The notes beneath the pieces were generated by a model. It worked only from the letters and a program-made list of their open reading frames with translations. It was not told the origin of the DNA and searched no databases. This document shows positions 1 through 9,780 of a stretch of 61,657 nt of DNA, in pieces (the stretch's first letter is position 1; each line of letters begins with the position of its first letter). This DNA comes from an uncultured Bacteroidales bacterium (GTDB taxonomy: Bacteria; Bacteroidota; Bacteroidia; Bacteroidales; CAIXZF01). The position numbers were made by a program, and so were the translations under genes. The stretch is from NCBI GenBank assembly GCA_903923925.1, contig CAIXZF010000085.1:1-61657 (forward strand), in the 5' to 3' direction.

Positions 1-3000
1 ATTTTGATTTCAATCTTCCGATTTGTCTGAACACCTTAACTTCCTTTACCGAAAACTCGGCTACTGCAGGAGTACCGATAACGAATTGGGTTTGGGAAAT
101 CAATAGCATACAATCAACTGTTAACGGAGCAGTTCTGCAGCAGAGTTTTATAAATCCCGGACTTTATTCCATAAAACTCACGGTTACCAACCAGGATGCT
201 TGTCAATCAAGTATCGTTAAAACTCTGCAGATCAACCCTAAACCAAAGGCGATTTTCGGTTTTTCACCCAACAATATACTTTGTGAAGGCAAGACTGTAA
301 CATTTACTGAAACCTCCACTCCCGGAGCCGGCAGTTTACTTGTCCATTCATGGAATTTTGGTGATTCTCCAGTATGGATTTCAGGTACCGGCGGTGTTGT
401 AACTCATTCTTTTGTTAATACAAGCAATTCAAATCTTACGTTCCAGGTAAGTCTGGCAGTTGAAAACAGTGAAGGATGCCGTGATACTATGGCTCAAACC
501 CTTGTAGTTGAACCTGAAATAACTGTTGGTTTTCAGTCAGATACAGCTTGTGCTGGCACGGTAACACATTTCTCAGACCTGAGTTTTCCGGGACCTGTAC
601 AATGGCAATGGAATTTCGGTGATCCGGCATCAGGCAGCGGAAATTCAGCTGTATTGCAAAATCCATCCCATCAGTTCAGCAGTGCAGGAACTTATTCGGT
701 GAAGCTAAAGATAACAACATCAAACGGTTGCCAGGACTCTGTTGTGAAAACAGTAGTTGTGCTCGCCCCGGCAGTTCCGGAATTTGCTATAGATCAGATG
801 ACTCATTGCGTAAATGACACCATGGAGTTTATTAATCTCACAGTTTTACAGCCAAATTCTACTGTAAACAGCTGGAGTTGGAACTTCGGGAATTCAGCTT
901 CAGGATCAGCGAACATTTCCTCCTTGCAGAATCCAGGACATCATTTTACTCAGGCCGGTCAATTCAATATTAATCTGACTGTTACAACTTTGCCAGGTAA
1001 TGGTTGTACTGCAACTATCACTCACCAGGTTAGTGTAAAACCTCAACCAATTGCAGATTTCACAAGCAGTCCGGGATGCATGGGCTATACCACCTATGTT
1101 CTGGACAGCTCTCAGGCAATTAACGGCAGTATCATCAATTCATACTGGAATTTCGGGACAGCACCATACTCATACGGTTTGAATGCAGCTTATATCTTCG
1201 CTGCAACGGGGAGTTATCCTGTAATACATGCTGTTACCAATTCTGATTTCTGCACCGATACAATTATAAAGAATATTACCGTCCTCGGCTTACCCCAGGC
1301 TGCTTTCAGCTATTCGAAATTATGTGTAAATAACGCTGTTCATTTTACAGATCTCACGAATGCCGTTAATGGTACAGTTTCTGAATGGAGCTGGAACTTC
1401 GGAGACCCGTTATCAAATAACAACAACTTCTCTACCCTTAAAAATCCGGATCATACATTTGCAAGTACAGGAACCTACACAGTTCAACTGGCAATTTTGA
1501 CTTCTACCGGCTGCAGAGACACTGTTGTACAAACAATTACGGTAATGCCGAATCCTGTCGCAAACTTCTCGGCCACAGATACCTGTATGGGCTCGCCAGT
1601 GCAGTTTACCGATTTATCAACCTCTGCCCAGGGAGCAATAGTTAGCTGGAGCTGGAATTTTGGCAACGGCAACGGTGGAAACACCCAGTATCCCGTGGCG
1701 ACATATACTGCAGCAGGTACCTTTAATGTAACACTTGCAGTAAGCAACCAGGCACAGTGCACAAATTCCATTACGCTTCCGGTACACATCCATTCCCTGC
1801 CAAATACTTCATTTATCGCTACTGTTACCTGCTCGGGAAACCCAGTGGCATTTACGGATTATTCGAATGGTTCGGGTTTCCCGATCACCTCATGGGCATG
1901 GAACTTCGGAGATCCGGCAAATCCGCCAAATACAGCAAGTGCGCAGGATACTTTCCATTTGTATCAGAATTCCGGCCTCTATTCTGTGAGTTTAACTGTT
2001 ACAAACAGCAAGTCGTGTAAAAATACTTCTGTGCAGAATGTGTTTGTGCCACCTGGAATTACTGCCGACTTTAGTATCGGGACCAATGCCTGCCAGGCTG
2101 TTGGCAATTCAATTCAGTTTATTGACCAGTCGGTGACCACAAGTTCAAACATTAGTAACTGGTATTGGGATTTTAACGATGGAACAGTATCAACACTTCA
2201 GAATCCGGTACATATTTTTCTGGCAACAGGAACTTTTCAGGTATCACTTACTGTAACTACTTTAGATCATTGCATTAAAACAATTACTAAGCCAGTAGTT
2301 ATCGACAATCTGCCCACTGTTGTATTTTCGTACCAGCCAGGAAATCTTTGTCTGGGTGAAACAGCCCATTTCACAGGATTTGCAAGTGGTAACAATATGC
2401 CTGTAATTAACTGGTTCTGGGATTTTGGTGATCCGCCGGCGAACTCTCAACTGCAGAATCCCGATCATACCTTCGGTGCACAAGGCAGCTACCAGGTTCA
2501 TCTGATAATTGAAGACTCTCACCATTGTATAAACAGCTATGCTTCTTCGATTTCCGTATACCCTGCTCCATCAGCAAATTTCTCGATAAGCTATCCGGTT
2601 TGCGAACACGACAGTGCTTGTTTTACAGATATCTCAGCCTATAACAATTCATTCCCTTACCAATGGTTCTGGAATTTCGGCGATCCATTATCTACTAACT
2701 TGAATATCAGCAATCTGCCTAATCCATGCCATTATTTTATTAGTCCGGTGACTCATAATGTATCGCTTACAGTTGTTAATACTTACGGCTGTTCAGATAC
2801 GACTTCGCAAAATGTTGCGTATCAAACCGGGCAGGGACCAAACTGCCAGTTTACCTTAAATAGCGGAACCTTGTGTTTTGGCGACAGCACAACATTTATA
2901 AACCAATCAACTGGTGCCGGGGCTCCAATTACGGCTTACCATTGGTCGTTCGGGGATTTTGGTCCCGGGAATATTTCAACAAAAGCTAATCCACGGCATT

Positions 3001-6000
3001 TATTTACAGCAGCTGGTACTTATACAGTTATCCTAACAATTACCGACAGTCATGGCTGCACAAACAGCAGTACTCAACAAGTTGTAATTAAAACCACACC
3101 ACTGGCCAATTTCACATTTAACACCCCAGTATGTTTAAATATGCCGGCAACTTTTACTGAAAACTCATTAACAGCAGGGGTTCCCATCCTTACCAGGGTT
3201 TGGAAGATTGATAATATCACATTGGGCACAAACGCTCAGGTAATTCAGCAGGCCTTCAGCAATCCTGGCTTGCATACTATTCAACTTACAGTAACAAACC
3301 AGTCCGGATGTGATTCCACAGTCACCAAAACCCTTCTGATTAATCCCAAACCTCAGGCCTTATTCAGTTATTCGCCGAATACTATAGTTTGTGATGGAGT
3401 AACTGTAAATTTCACAGAGAATTCGTCGGCAGGAGCTGGAAGTATTGTTACGCGTTCATGGAATTTTGGTGATGCAACTACCTGGAACACAAGTCCCGGC
3501 AGCTTTATTACCCATATTTACACAAATACCACTACAGCGCCAATAAGCTACCAGGTAAAACTGGCAATTGAAAACAGTGAGGGTTGCAGGGATACAATTA
3601 TGCACACTATCCTTATCAGGCCCCGTCCAGTACCGGCATTTACATTTTCAGCTGTTTCGTGTTTGCACGACACAATACATTTCTCAGGAAGTTCCTCAAC
3701 GCCCAATGGCAGTGCCATCATAAACTGGAACTGGGATTTTGGTGATGCCGGATCGATGTTCCCAACAGGTACCGGCCAAACAATAACTCATGTTTTTTCC
3801 GCCCTTTCGCCATCTCCCTGGAATTACACGATCACGCTTAATGTGTTTGACGGGTATTGCCCCAATACTGTTAATCAACAACTTACAGTTAATCCTTTAC
3901 CAGTTGCCGATTTCACATACGACCCGGCATGTTTAGGAAACCCTACTCAGTTTCATAATAATTCATCGTCGGTTAATGGGCAGATTACAAACTGGCAGTG
4001 GAGTTTTGGCTCCACGCTGGCTAACCCTCAGCATACCTTTTTAACAGCAGGTTTCAGCAGTGTTACCCTTACGGTTACCGATGTATTTTCCTGCAAGAAA
4101 ACTGTTCAGAAACAAGTAGAAGTCTTTCCGCTGCCAGTTGTGGCATTCAGTTATCACGACACCTGCACTCCGGGAATTAACGGCGGCCAGGTACATTTCC
4201 ATGACCTTTCGCAACCCACCAGCAGCGCAATTGTAAGCTGGCACTGGCAGATGAATGCAGGCACCTCATCGAGTTTGCAGAATCCGGTTCAGAGTTTTTA
4301 TCCATTCAATCAGAATCATCCGGTAACACTTACTGTTACAAGTCAGCAAGGCTGCGTGAACAGTCTTACACAGAACGTATTTGTGAACCTGCCACTGTCT
4401 ATTGACTTTAGCTTCAAGAACTCTTGCGAGAACGACAGTGCACATTTCCAGCCTATTGTACTTGCTCCTCCAAATGCGCAAGTGAACAACTGGAAATGGA
4501 AATTCGGTGACAATAGCACTCCACTGATTACGCCAGACCTGATTGCTGCTCATCTTTACCAGAATAGCGGATTATATTCTGTAACACTTGCCAATTACGA
4601 CAATCATGGTTGCTGGGACAGTATTACCCACCTGATAACAATTTTTCCTCTGCCTGAACCAAATTTCACCTACGACACAAGCTTCTGTTTGGATTCTGTC
4701 CACTTTACCAATCTGAGTCTTCCCGGAAACGACAGTATTATCAGCTGGTTCTGGGATTTTAATGACACTTTGTCGCTGGCTAACAATACTTCAACATTAA
4801 CTAATCCTGTGCACCAGTTCTTTAGTAATGAAGAACATCTTTATCATGTAAGTCTTACAGTGATGAGCCTTGATAGTTGTACAAAAACGATTATTCTGCC
4901 CGTATATCATGGCCCTTGTTTAACCGGAAGCATCACTATGCCAGATACAATTGCCTGTTCAGGAATAGCTTACCATTTTGTTGATGCAACCCAGATGGGA
5001 ACAAATGTTACGAATCCGGTCTGGAACTGGAATTTCGGAGATCCGGGATCTGGTCCTAATAATAACTCAGCTCTTCAAAACCCTGCCCATATTTATCAGA
5101 ACCCCGGACAGTACATTATTACGCTCATTGTGTCGGCAACAGTAAATTCAATTCAAATTTCAGATACTGTTACTACTAATCTGCTGATTAATCCATCACC
5201 AACTGCTTCTTTCGTGCACGACAGCTGTTGTTTTGGCGACTACATTCATCTTACCAACACTTCCGGCATTTTATCCGGACAAATTTCTGCCTGGGTCTGG
5301 ACTTTCGGCATTGGCGGACCTGCCCCGGTTTATGTACAAAATCCGCAGCCTCAGCTATTCAGCAGTCCCGGTATTTTTAACACCACACTATCGGTTATTT
5401 CCGATCAGAATTGCCCCGCCGGTGTGTCCCACATGGTGAAGGTAAGTCCTAATCCTGTTGCAAGGTTTACAGCAGATCCGGATTCTTCCTGCGATGTTCC
5501 GCTGATTGTGAGTTTTTCGGACAGTTCAACAATTTCTTCAGGAACAATATCAAACTATCACTACAATTTTGGCACAGGAACAGCTGTTAACCTGATGAAT
5601 GGAAATACGCAATATGGCTATACAAATTATGGAGTATATACTGTAAGCCTGATAGTTACATCCGATCAACAGTGCACCGATTCAATAATATATTCGAACT
5701 TAATTCATGTAAACCAACGACCTGAACCTGATTTCAGCTATACACCAGAACCTGTGCCGATTATCGATCCGGTAGCACACTTCGAAAACACAACAATTGC
5801 TTATGCCAATTACTATTGCTACTGGAATTTTGCTAATCTGGACTCTATTTCCAACAACTGTAATCCTGATTTTCTATTCTCAATGCCAGGGTCTTACGAA
5901 GTAATTCTTTATGTAATTGATGAAAACCAGTGTGAGGCATCAGTTCGCCATACCGTAAACGTAAATGCCGATCTTACAGTGTTTGTGCCAAACGCTTTTA

Positions 6001-6263
6001 CTCCGGATGGCAATGGGGATAATGATGTTTTTGGAGTGCAGGGTATTTATCTGGATCATACTGATTTTCTGATGATTATTGTAAATCGCTGGGGTGAGAC
6101 AATGTATGAAAGCAGCAATCCTGATGAGCCATGGACAGGGAAGGTCAGGAATACGGATAAAATGGCTCCTGACGGTGTGTATGCATATTTTATCCGCGTT
6201 AAAGATTTAAGTGGTCATCGCCGTGAAATGAAGGGTTATGTTACCCTGGTTAAGAAAGATTAA
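1..6263 (+). CDS. Giant PKD-repeat secreted adhesin with T9SS type B sorting domain (5' partial)
   Basis: The reading frame is open from the left edge (first whole codon at base 3), so the true start lies outside the window; the ATG at 489 falls inside a PKD domain and is not a start. By eye about 23 PKD-type Ig-like domains follow one another. Each carries a W-x-W-(N/D)-F-G core, usually one Cys near its first strand and one in a late G-C-x-(D/N) segment, which suggests one disulfide per domain. The last ~90 residues, beginning VPNAFTPDGNGDNDVF and containing NRWGE and DGVYAYF, match the gliding-motility/T9SS type B C-terminal signal. Inference: a surface or secreted adhesin exported through T9SS. 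The first two visible domains closely resemble two domains about 12 modules later. pyrH follows after 46 bp but is probably not functionally linked. Confidence 0.9.
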   Translation, partial: FDFNLPICLNTLTSFTENSATAGVPITNWVWEINSIQSTVNGAVLQQSFINPGLYSIKLTVTNQDACQSSIVKTLQINPKPKAIFGFSPNNILCEGKTVTFTETSTPGAGSLLVHSWNFGDSPVWISGTGGVVTHSFVNTSNSNLTFQVSLAVENSEGCRDTMAQTLVVEPEITVGFQSDTACAGTVTHFSDLSFPGPVQWQWNFGDPASGSGNSAVLQNPSHQFSSAGTYSVKLKITTSNGCQDSVVKTVVVLAPAVPEFAIDQMTHCVNDTMEFINLTVLQPNSTVNSWSWNFGNSASGSANISSLQNPGHHFTQAGQFNINLTVTTLPGNGCTATITHQVSVKPQPIADFTSSPGCMGYTTYVLDSSQAINGSIINSYWNFGTAPYSYGLNAAYIFAATGSYPVIHAVTNSDFCTDTIIKNITVLGLPQAAFSYSKLCVNNAVHFTDLTNAVNGTVSEWSWNFGDPLSNNNNFSTLKNPDHTFASTGTYTVQLAILTSTGCRDTVVQTITVMPNPVANFSATDTCMGSPVQFTDLSTSAQGAIVSWSWNFGNGNGGNTQYPVATYTAAGTFNVTLAVSNQAQCTNSITLPVHIHSLPNTSFIATVTCSGNPVAFTDYSNGSGFPITSWAWNFGDPANPPNTASAQDTFHLYQNSGLYSVSLTVTNSKSCKNTSVQNVFVPPGITADFSIGTNACQAVGNSIQFIDQSVTTSSNISNWYWDFNDGTVSTLQNPVHIFLATGTFQVSLTVTTLDHCIKTITKPVVIDNLPTVVFSYQPGNLCLGETAHFTGFASGNNMPVINWFWDFGDPPANSQLQNPDHTFGAQGSYQVHLIIEDSHHCINSYASSISVYPAPSANFSISYPVCEHDSACFTDISAYNNSFPYQWFWNFGDPLSTNLNISNLPNPCHYFISPVTHNVSLTVVNTYGCSDTTSQNVAYQTGQGPNCQFTLNSGTLCFGDSTTFINQSTGAGAPITAYHWSFGDFGPGNISTKANPRHLFTAAGTYTVILTITDSHGCTNSSTQQVVIKTTPLANFTFNTPVCLNMPATFTENSLTAGVPILTRVWKIDNITLGTNAQVIQQAFSNPGLHTIQLTVTNQSGCDSTVTKTLLINPKPQALFSYSPNTIVCDGVTVNFTENSSAGAGSIVTRSWNFGDATTWNTSPGSFITHIYTNTTTAPISYQVKLAIENSEGCRDTIMHTILIRPRPVPAFTFSAVSCLHDTIHFSGSSSTPNGSAIINWNWDFGDAGSMFPTGTGQTITHVFSALSPSPWNYTITLNVFDGYCPNTVNQQLTVNPLPVADFTYDPACLGNPTQFHNNSSSVNGQITNWQWSFGSTLANPQHTFLTAGFSSVTLTVTDVFSCKKTVQKQVEVFPLPVVAFSYHDTCTPGINGGQVHFHDLSQPTSSAIVSWHWQMNAGTSSSLQNPVQSFYPFNQNHPVTLTVTSQQGCVNSLTQNVFVNLPLSIDFSFKNSCENDSAHFQPIVLAPPNAQVNNWKWKFGDNSTPLITPDLIAAHLYQNSGLYSVTLANYDNHGCWDSITHLITIFPLPEPNFTYDTSFCLDSVHFTNLSLPGNDSIISWFWDFNDTLSLANNTSTLTNPVHQFFSNEEHLYHVSLTVMSLDSCTKTIILPVYHGPCLTGSITMPDTIACSGIAYHFVDATQMGTNVTNPVWNWNFGDPGSGPNNNSALQNPAHIYQNPGQYIITLIVSATVNSIQISDTVTTNLLINPSPTASFVHDSCCFGDYIHLTNTSGILSGQISAWVWTFGIGGPAPVYVQNPQPQLFSSPGIFNTTLSVISDQNCPAGVSHMVKVSPNPVARFTADPDSSCDVPLIVSFSDSSTISSGTISNYHYNFGTGTAVNLMNGNTQYGYTNYGVYTVSLIVTSDQQCTDSIIYSNLIHVNQRPEPDFSYTPEPVPIIDPVAHFENTTIAYANYYCYWNFANLDSISNNCNPDFLFSMPGSYEVILYVIDENQCEASVRHTVNVNADLTVFVPNAFTPDGNGDNDVFGVQGIYLDHTDFLMIIVNRWGETMYESSNPDEPWTGKVRNTDKMAPDGVYAYFIRVKDLSGHRREMKGYVTLVKKD

Positions 6264-6309
6264 AACAATATTTGTAATTTTACTCATAATCTCAAAACAC
6301 TAACGTATC

Positions 6310-7014
6310 ATGTATAAACGTATTCTACTCAAACTCAGTGGCGAATCTTTAATGGGATCAGTATCATATGGAATTGACCCTCAACGTCTTAACGAATATG
6401 CCTTAGAAATTAAATCTGTTGTTGAAATGGGTGTTGAAGTTGCTGTTGTAATTGGCGGCGGAAACATTTACCGTGGTTTACAGGGAGTTGGCAAAGGAAT
6501 GGACAGAGTACAGGGCGATTATATGGGAATGATGGCAACCGTTATTAACAGCATGGCTTTGCAGTCTGAACTAGAGAAAATTGGCGTACCAACTGCTCAT
6601 TTAGGTGGACTTGCCATAGATCCTATTTGTAAAAAAATGAGTCGCAGGCAGGCCATTGAGAAACTTAAAAAAGGTAAAGTAGTGATTATCAGTGGGGGAA
6701 CCGGAAATCCGTTTTTTACTACAGACACAGCTTCTGCCTTACGCGCCATTGAAATTGAGGCTGATGTTATTCTGAAAGGCACCAGGGTTGATGGAATTTA
6801 CACTGCTGATCCAGAAAAAGATCCAACAGCAACAAAATACGATACGCTCACATTTTCAGAAGTTTATGAGAAAAAACTTCAGATTATGGATCTTACAGCC
6901 TTTACACTTTGCCGCGAAAATAATTTAGCTGTTCTTGTATTTAATATGAATGAAATTGGGAATCTTCAGAAAGTTTTGAAAGGAGAAATGAAAGGAACAC
7001 TCGTAAAAGATTAG
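6310..7014 (+). CDS. pyrH: UMP kinase
   Basis: Hexameric bacterial UMP kinase of the amino-acid-kinase fold, converting UMP to UDP in cytoplasmic pyrimidine synthesis. The 234-residue length is usual. Visible family motifs are the N-terminal KRILLKLSGESL phosphate-binding segment, VVIGGGNIYRG, the UMP-binding GDYMGMMATVINSMAL region, ISGGTGNPFFTTDTA, and DGIYTADPEKDP. Starts at ATG 6310. frr follows 40 bp downstream on the same strand; pyrH-frr is a widely conserved pairing. A separate -7 box in the gap suggests frr may also have its own promoter. Confidence 0.97.
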   Translation: MYKRILLKLSGESLMGSVSYGIDPQRLNEYALEIKSVVEMGVEVAVVIGGGNIYRGLQGVGKGMDRVQGDYMGMMATVINSMALQSELEKIGVPTAHLGGLAIDPICKKMSRRQAIEKLKKGKVVIISGGTGNPFFTTDTASALRAIEIEADVILKGTRVDGIYTADPEKDPTATKYDTLTFSEVYEKKLQIMDLTAFTLCRENNLAVLVFNMNEIGNLQKVLKGEMKGTLVKD

Positions 7015-7023
7015 ATTTTCCAT

Positions 7024-7031
7024 TAATTTTG
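7024..7031 (+). promoter_or_regulatory. Candidate -7 box (TAATTTTG) for frr
   Basis: Matches the Bacteroidota -7 consensus TAnnTTTG and is followed by CACCC, a common context in this phylum. It lies 23 bp before the frr ATG. No clear -33 TTTG is visible at normal spacing, so this is a moderate call. Confidence 0.45.
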
Positions 7032-7054
7032 CACCCGAATTTAAATTTTAACCT

Positions 7055-7618
7055 ATGATGCCAGAAAGCATGATGGTCCTGGAAATGGCCCATAAAGAAA
7101 TGCAGGGTTTACTAACCCATATGGAACATGAACTACAGAAGATCCGCACGGGAAAAGCCAATCCGCAGATGCTCGACGGAATAAAAGTTGATTATTACGG
7201 TTCCCTTACAGCCCTCGACCAGATAGCCAGTGTGAATTCACCCGATGCTAAGCAAATTATTGTTCAGCCCTGGGAAAAGAGCATGTTGATACCTATTGAA
7301 AAGGCTATTCAGGTTGCAAACCTTGGTTTTAACCCGATGAATAATGGCGAAGTACTAAGGATTATGGTTCCCGCTCTAACAGAAGAACGCCGTAAAGACC
7401 TGGTAAAGAGGGCTAAAGCTGAAGCTGAAACAGCCAGAGTTGCAATCAGGAATATCCGCCGCACTGCAAATGATACAGCAAAGAAGCTAGAAAAACAGGG
7501 TGTTTCTGAGGACGAAATCAAAGGCCTTGAGAAAGAAATCCAAAACCTCACCGACTCCTTTATTGTAAGGGTTGACAAAACTGTTGAAGCCAGAGAGAAA
7601 GATATTATGACGGTCTGA
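7055..7618 (+). CDS. frr: Ribosome recycling factor
   Basis: Acts with EF-G to split post-termination ribosomes in the cytoplasm. The 187-residue length is usual. Family hallmarks are LQKIRTGKANPQML, VDYYGSLTALDQIASV, the PWEKSMLIPIEKAI segment, LTEERRKDLVKRAKAEAE and VAIRNIRR. The start is ATG 7055 or the adjacent ATG 7058. It converges with the radical SAM gene, leaving only 19 bp between stops; the best terminator for this transcript (7719-7755) lies inside that neighbour. Confidence 0.97.
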   Translation: MMPESMMVLEMAHKEMQGLLTHMEHELQKIRTGKANPQMLDGIKVDYYGSLTALDQIASVNSPDAKQIIVQPWEKSMLIPIEKAIQVANLGFNPMNNGEVLRIMVPALTEERRKDLVKRAKAEAETARVAIRNIRRTANDTAKKLEKQGVSEDEIKGLEKEIQNLTDSFIVRVDKTVEAREKDIMTV

Positions 7619-7637
7619 TCCTCAAATTCACACACTT

Positions 7638-8681
7638 TCACAGCCCTTCGGTGCAATTACAACACATTGGGATGCTTTTGCGATCGTGTAAGATTTTCGA
7701 TCTGAAATAAGAATATTCAGAACCTTTCCATACCTCAAGGAAAGGTTCTTTTTTTAAATTACCAAGCTGATAGTCGGCATTCTTATCGAAGCAACAAGGA
7801 ATAACAGCTCCATCCCAGCCTATTACAAGGCTGCTCCACATCCGGAAACAATGGTTGTGGAGTTTGCTTTTAATAGTTAAAGTACCGTCTTTCAGTTTCT
7901 TATACCGGGAATACTCTTCAGCTTCAGGCAAATTTTTTCCATCATTCTGGAGATCGTAAAATTGCGCCGACTTTAATGAAAGTTTATCAGCACCCACACT
8001 TGCAGCATACCTTCTTGCAGCAGGAATTTCATCTTCATTATGTTTGAATACCAAAAACTGCAATTCAATGAAAGGCTTATTAACTCCCCGTGCTTTTCGG
8101 ATACGTATCAGAGTTTCAATTCCTTGCAGTACAAAAGAAAGATCTCCCCCTATTCTATAGGCCGCGTAACTCTCCTGCGACATACCGTCCAAAGAAATAA
8201 TTATTCTGTCGAGACCGCTGTCAATTAATTGATTACACTCTTTTTCACTAAGAAAATGGCCATTTGTTGATGCAGAAACATACAAGCTAAATGTTTTAGC
8301 CAGATTCACCATTCTGAAGAAAGATGAAACAAGCATTGGCTCTCCCTGGAAATAAAGGTTCAGGTAACACAATTTCCCGGAAACCTCCCTCAGGATCTTT
8401 TCATACAATTCGGGCTCAATCGCGCCCTTTTTACGCTGTGATGCGCCATTCCCCGAGGGACATTGACTGCATTTGAGATTGCAATTATTCGTAGGTTCGA
8501 TGGAAATACTGATTGGATGTGGTGGTGTAAAAACCTTGCCCATTAAGTACGACAAATAATACGTTGAATAAACCAGGATCACATTCCATATCTTCCTGAT
8601 ATTCAAGACTGAAATCAAATTAATACTATCTTTGAATATCGTCCGCATTGTATACAATAAAATACAAAGAAGAAAACTCAC
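7638..8681 (-). CDS. Radical SAM/SPASM domain protein, substrate unknown
   Basis: Residues ~57-77 contain EPTNNCNLKCSQCPSG, the CxxxCxxC ligand set of the SAM-cleaving [4Fe-4S] cluster (Cys67, 71, 74 from the outer start). The C-terminal third carries a SPASM-type Cys set (CFRMW, WDGAVIPCCFD, CCNC) that would hold auxiliary clusters. The outer start is GTG 8681, overlapping the upstream stop by four bases (GTGA); ATG 8648, giving MRTIFKDSINL, is an equally plausible start. It follows the AI-2E-type permease gene in an apparent operon. The family includes peptide-modifying and sugar-modifying enzymes. No peptide substrate is visible nearby, so the reaction cannot be named. Confidence 0.85.
   Translation of the reverse strand: MSFLLCILLYTMRTIFKDSINLISVLNIRKIWNVILVYSTYYLSYLMGKVFTPPHPISISIEPTNNCNLKCSQCPSGNGASQRKKGAIEPELYEKILREVSGKLCYLNLYFQGEPMLVSSFFRMVNLAKTFSLYVSASTNGHFLSEKECNQLIDSGLDRIIISLDGMSQESYAAYRIGGDLSFVLQGIETLIRIRKARGVNKPFIELQFLVFKHNEDEIPAARRYAASVGADKLSLKSAQFYDLQNDGKNLPEAEEYSRYKKLKDGTLTIKSKLHNHCFRMWSSLVIGWDGAVIPCCFDKNADYQLGNLKKEPFLEVWKGSEYSYFRSKILHDRKSIPMCCNCTEGL
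7719..7755 (+). terminator. Intrinsic terminator for frr, inside the opposing gene
   Basis: An 11-bp perfect stem (AGAACCTTTCC at 7719-7729 with its complement at 7739-7749), a 9-nt loop and a run of seven T (7749-7755) on the plus strand. It lies about 100 nt past the frr stop, within the 3' part of the radical SAM gene on the other strand, where it encodes the SPASM segment around KKEPFLEVWKG. Confidence 0.8.
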
Positions 8682-9772
8682 ATCCTTTCAGTAAGCTTCT
8701 GCACTATTCTGAAGCGGCTGAAGAACTCCCTTGCAATGATACGCACAACAGTGTAGATAGGGATAGCGAGAATCATTCCCGGTATTCCGGCTACTGTTCC
8801 GGCCATAATTATTACCAGGAAGATTTCGAGAGGATGTGCTTTTACAGTGTTTGAAAATATAAACGGTTGGAATATCATATCATCCATAAGCTTTGCTATT
8901 GAGAAAACTATAGCCACCTTAATGGCTACCCAACCCAGCCCAAAATAAACACCATCGCTCAATACCGCTGTAATGGCAAGAATCACTCCAATGGCACCGC
9001 CAATAACCGGACCAAGGTATGGAATGATGTTCAACAGCCCGCCAATAAATCCTATCAGCAACGCGTTTTTAACACCCAGTAACCATAAGCCAAAAGCTAT
9101 CATTGCCGCCATAATAAATACATCCAGCATCAGGCCAATAAAATACCGTGAAAGCATTCGACGGGAATCCACCATAATGCGGCTGGTTTCAGCCTGGTAT
9201 CTCAGCGGTGTGACCATCAGAACAGAATTATGGAAGAGCTTTTCATCCTTAATCATAAAAAAAGAAATGAAAAGTATAGAAAACAATCCTATATAAATTT
9301 CGCCGGTGAGGCTCACCAGATGGCTGAAGAAGCCTGTAAAAAATGAGATATCCACAACAGACCTGAGTCTGGAAGCTATCATCTCTTCCACAGCTTTGTG
9401 CTCATGAACTACTCCATATCGGTAGAGAAAGTGATTGAGATCATTTATCGGCTTTTCGAGGTATTTTGAAAGCGTTTTAAAGTCGATATTCGAAATCAAA
9501 TCAGCCTCATACACAATAATCGGAACAAATATCCCGATCAGCATAATTATTATAAACAGTATCATCAGCAACGAAAGCATTGACCCTGCCGGGCGACCAA
9601 GTTTCCGTTTGCCAATACCAATTTTGCTGAGATTACCCGCCAATGGCTGCCCCATAAATGTGATTACCAGGCTGATAAGAATATACGTTACCACTGTTGC
9701 AAAGTACCATGCCAGAAATCCCAGCAGTAAGAGAACGACAACGGCAAGGGCTATTTTGTATGTTTTATTCAT
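8678..9772 (-). CDS. AI-2E family (PerM/YdiK-type) membrane permease
   Basis: A 364-residue integral membrane protein: one or two helices at the N terminus, another pair around residues 65-90, an extramembrane region (~95-150), then a helical cluster to the C terminus. The segment GFIGGLLNIIPYLGPVIGG is the diagnostic motif of the AI-2E/PF01594 family. Members have been linked to autoinducer-2 export, ion/proton antiport or general efflux, so the substrate is unknown here. The stop overlaps the GTG of the radical SAM gene, suggesting co-translation. The upstream Fic gene ends only 8 bp before this ATG. Confidence 0.92.
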   Translation of the reverse strand: MNKTYKIALAVVVLLLLGFLAWYFATVVTYILISLVITFMGQPLAGNLSKIGIGKRKLGRPAGSMLSLLMILFIIIMLIGIFVPIIVYEADLISNIDFKTLSKYLEKPINDLNHFLYRYGVVHEHKAVEEMIASRLRSVVDISFFTGFFSHLVSLTGEIYIGLFSILFISFFMIKDEKLFHNSVLMVTPLRYQAETSRIMVDSRRMLSRYFIGLMLDVFIMAAMIAFGLWLLGVKNALLIGFIGGLLNIIPYLGPVIGGAIGVILAITAVLSDGVYFGLGWVAIKVAIVFSIAKLMDDMIFQPFIFSNTVKAHPLEIFLVIIMAGTVAGIPGMILAIPIYTVVRIIAREFFSRFRIVQKLTERM

Positions 9773-9780
9773 GTTACCCC

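Noticed and set aside
489-491. ATG as the start of the left giant gene
   Set aside because: The frame stays open to the window edge and upstream codons encode two further PKD domains.
1484-5439. ORFs inside the PKD gene in other frames
   Set aside because: Short shadows of a long, continuous, domain-rich frame with no independent features.
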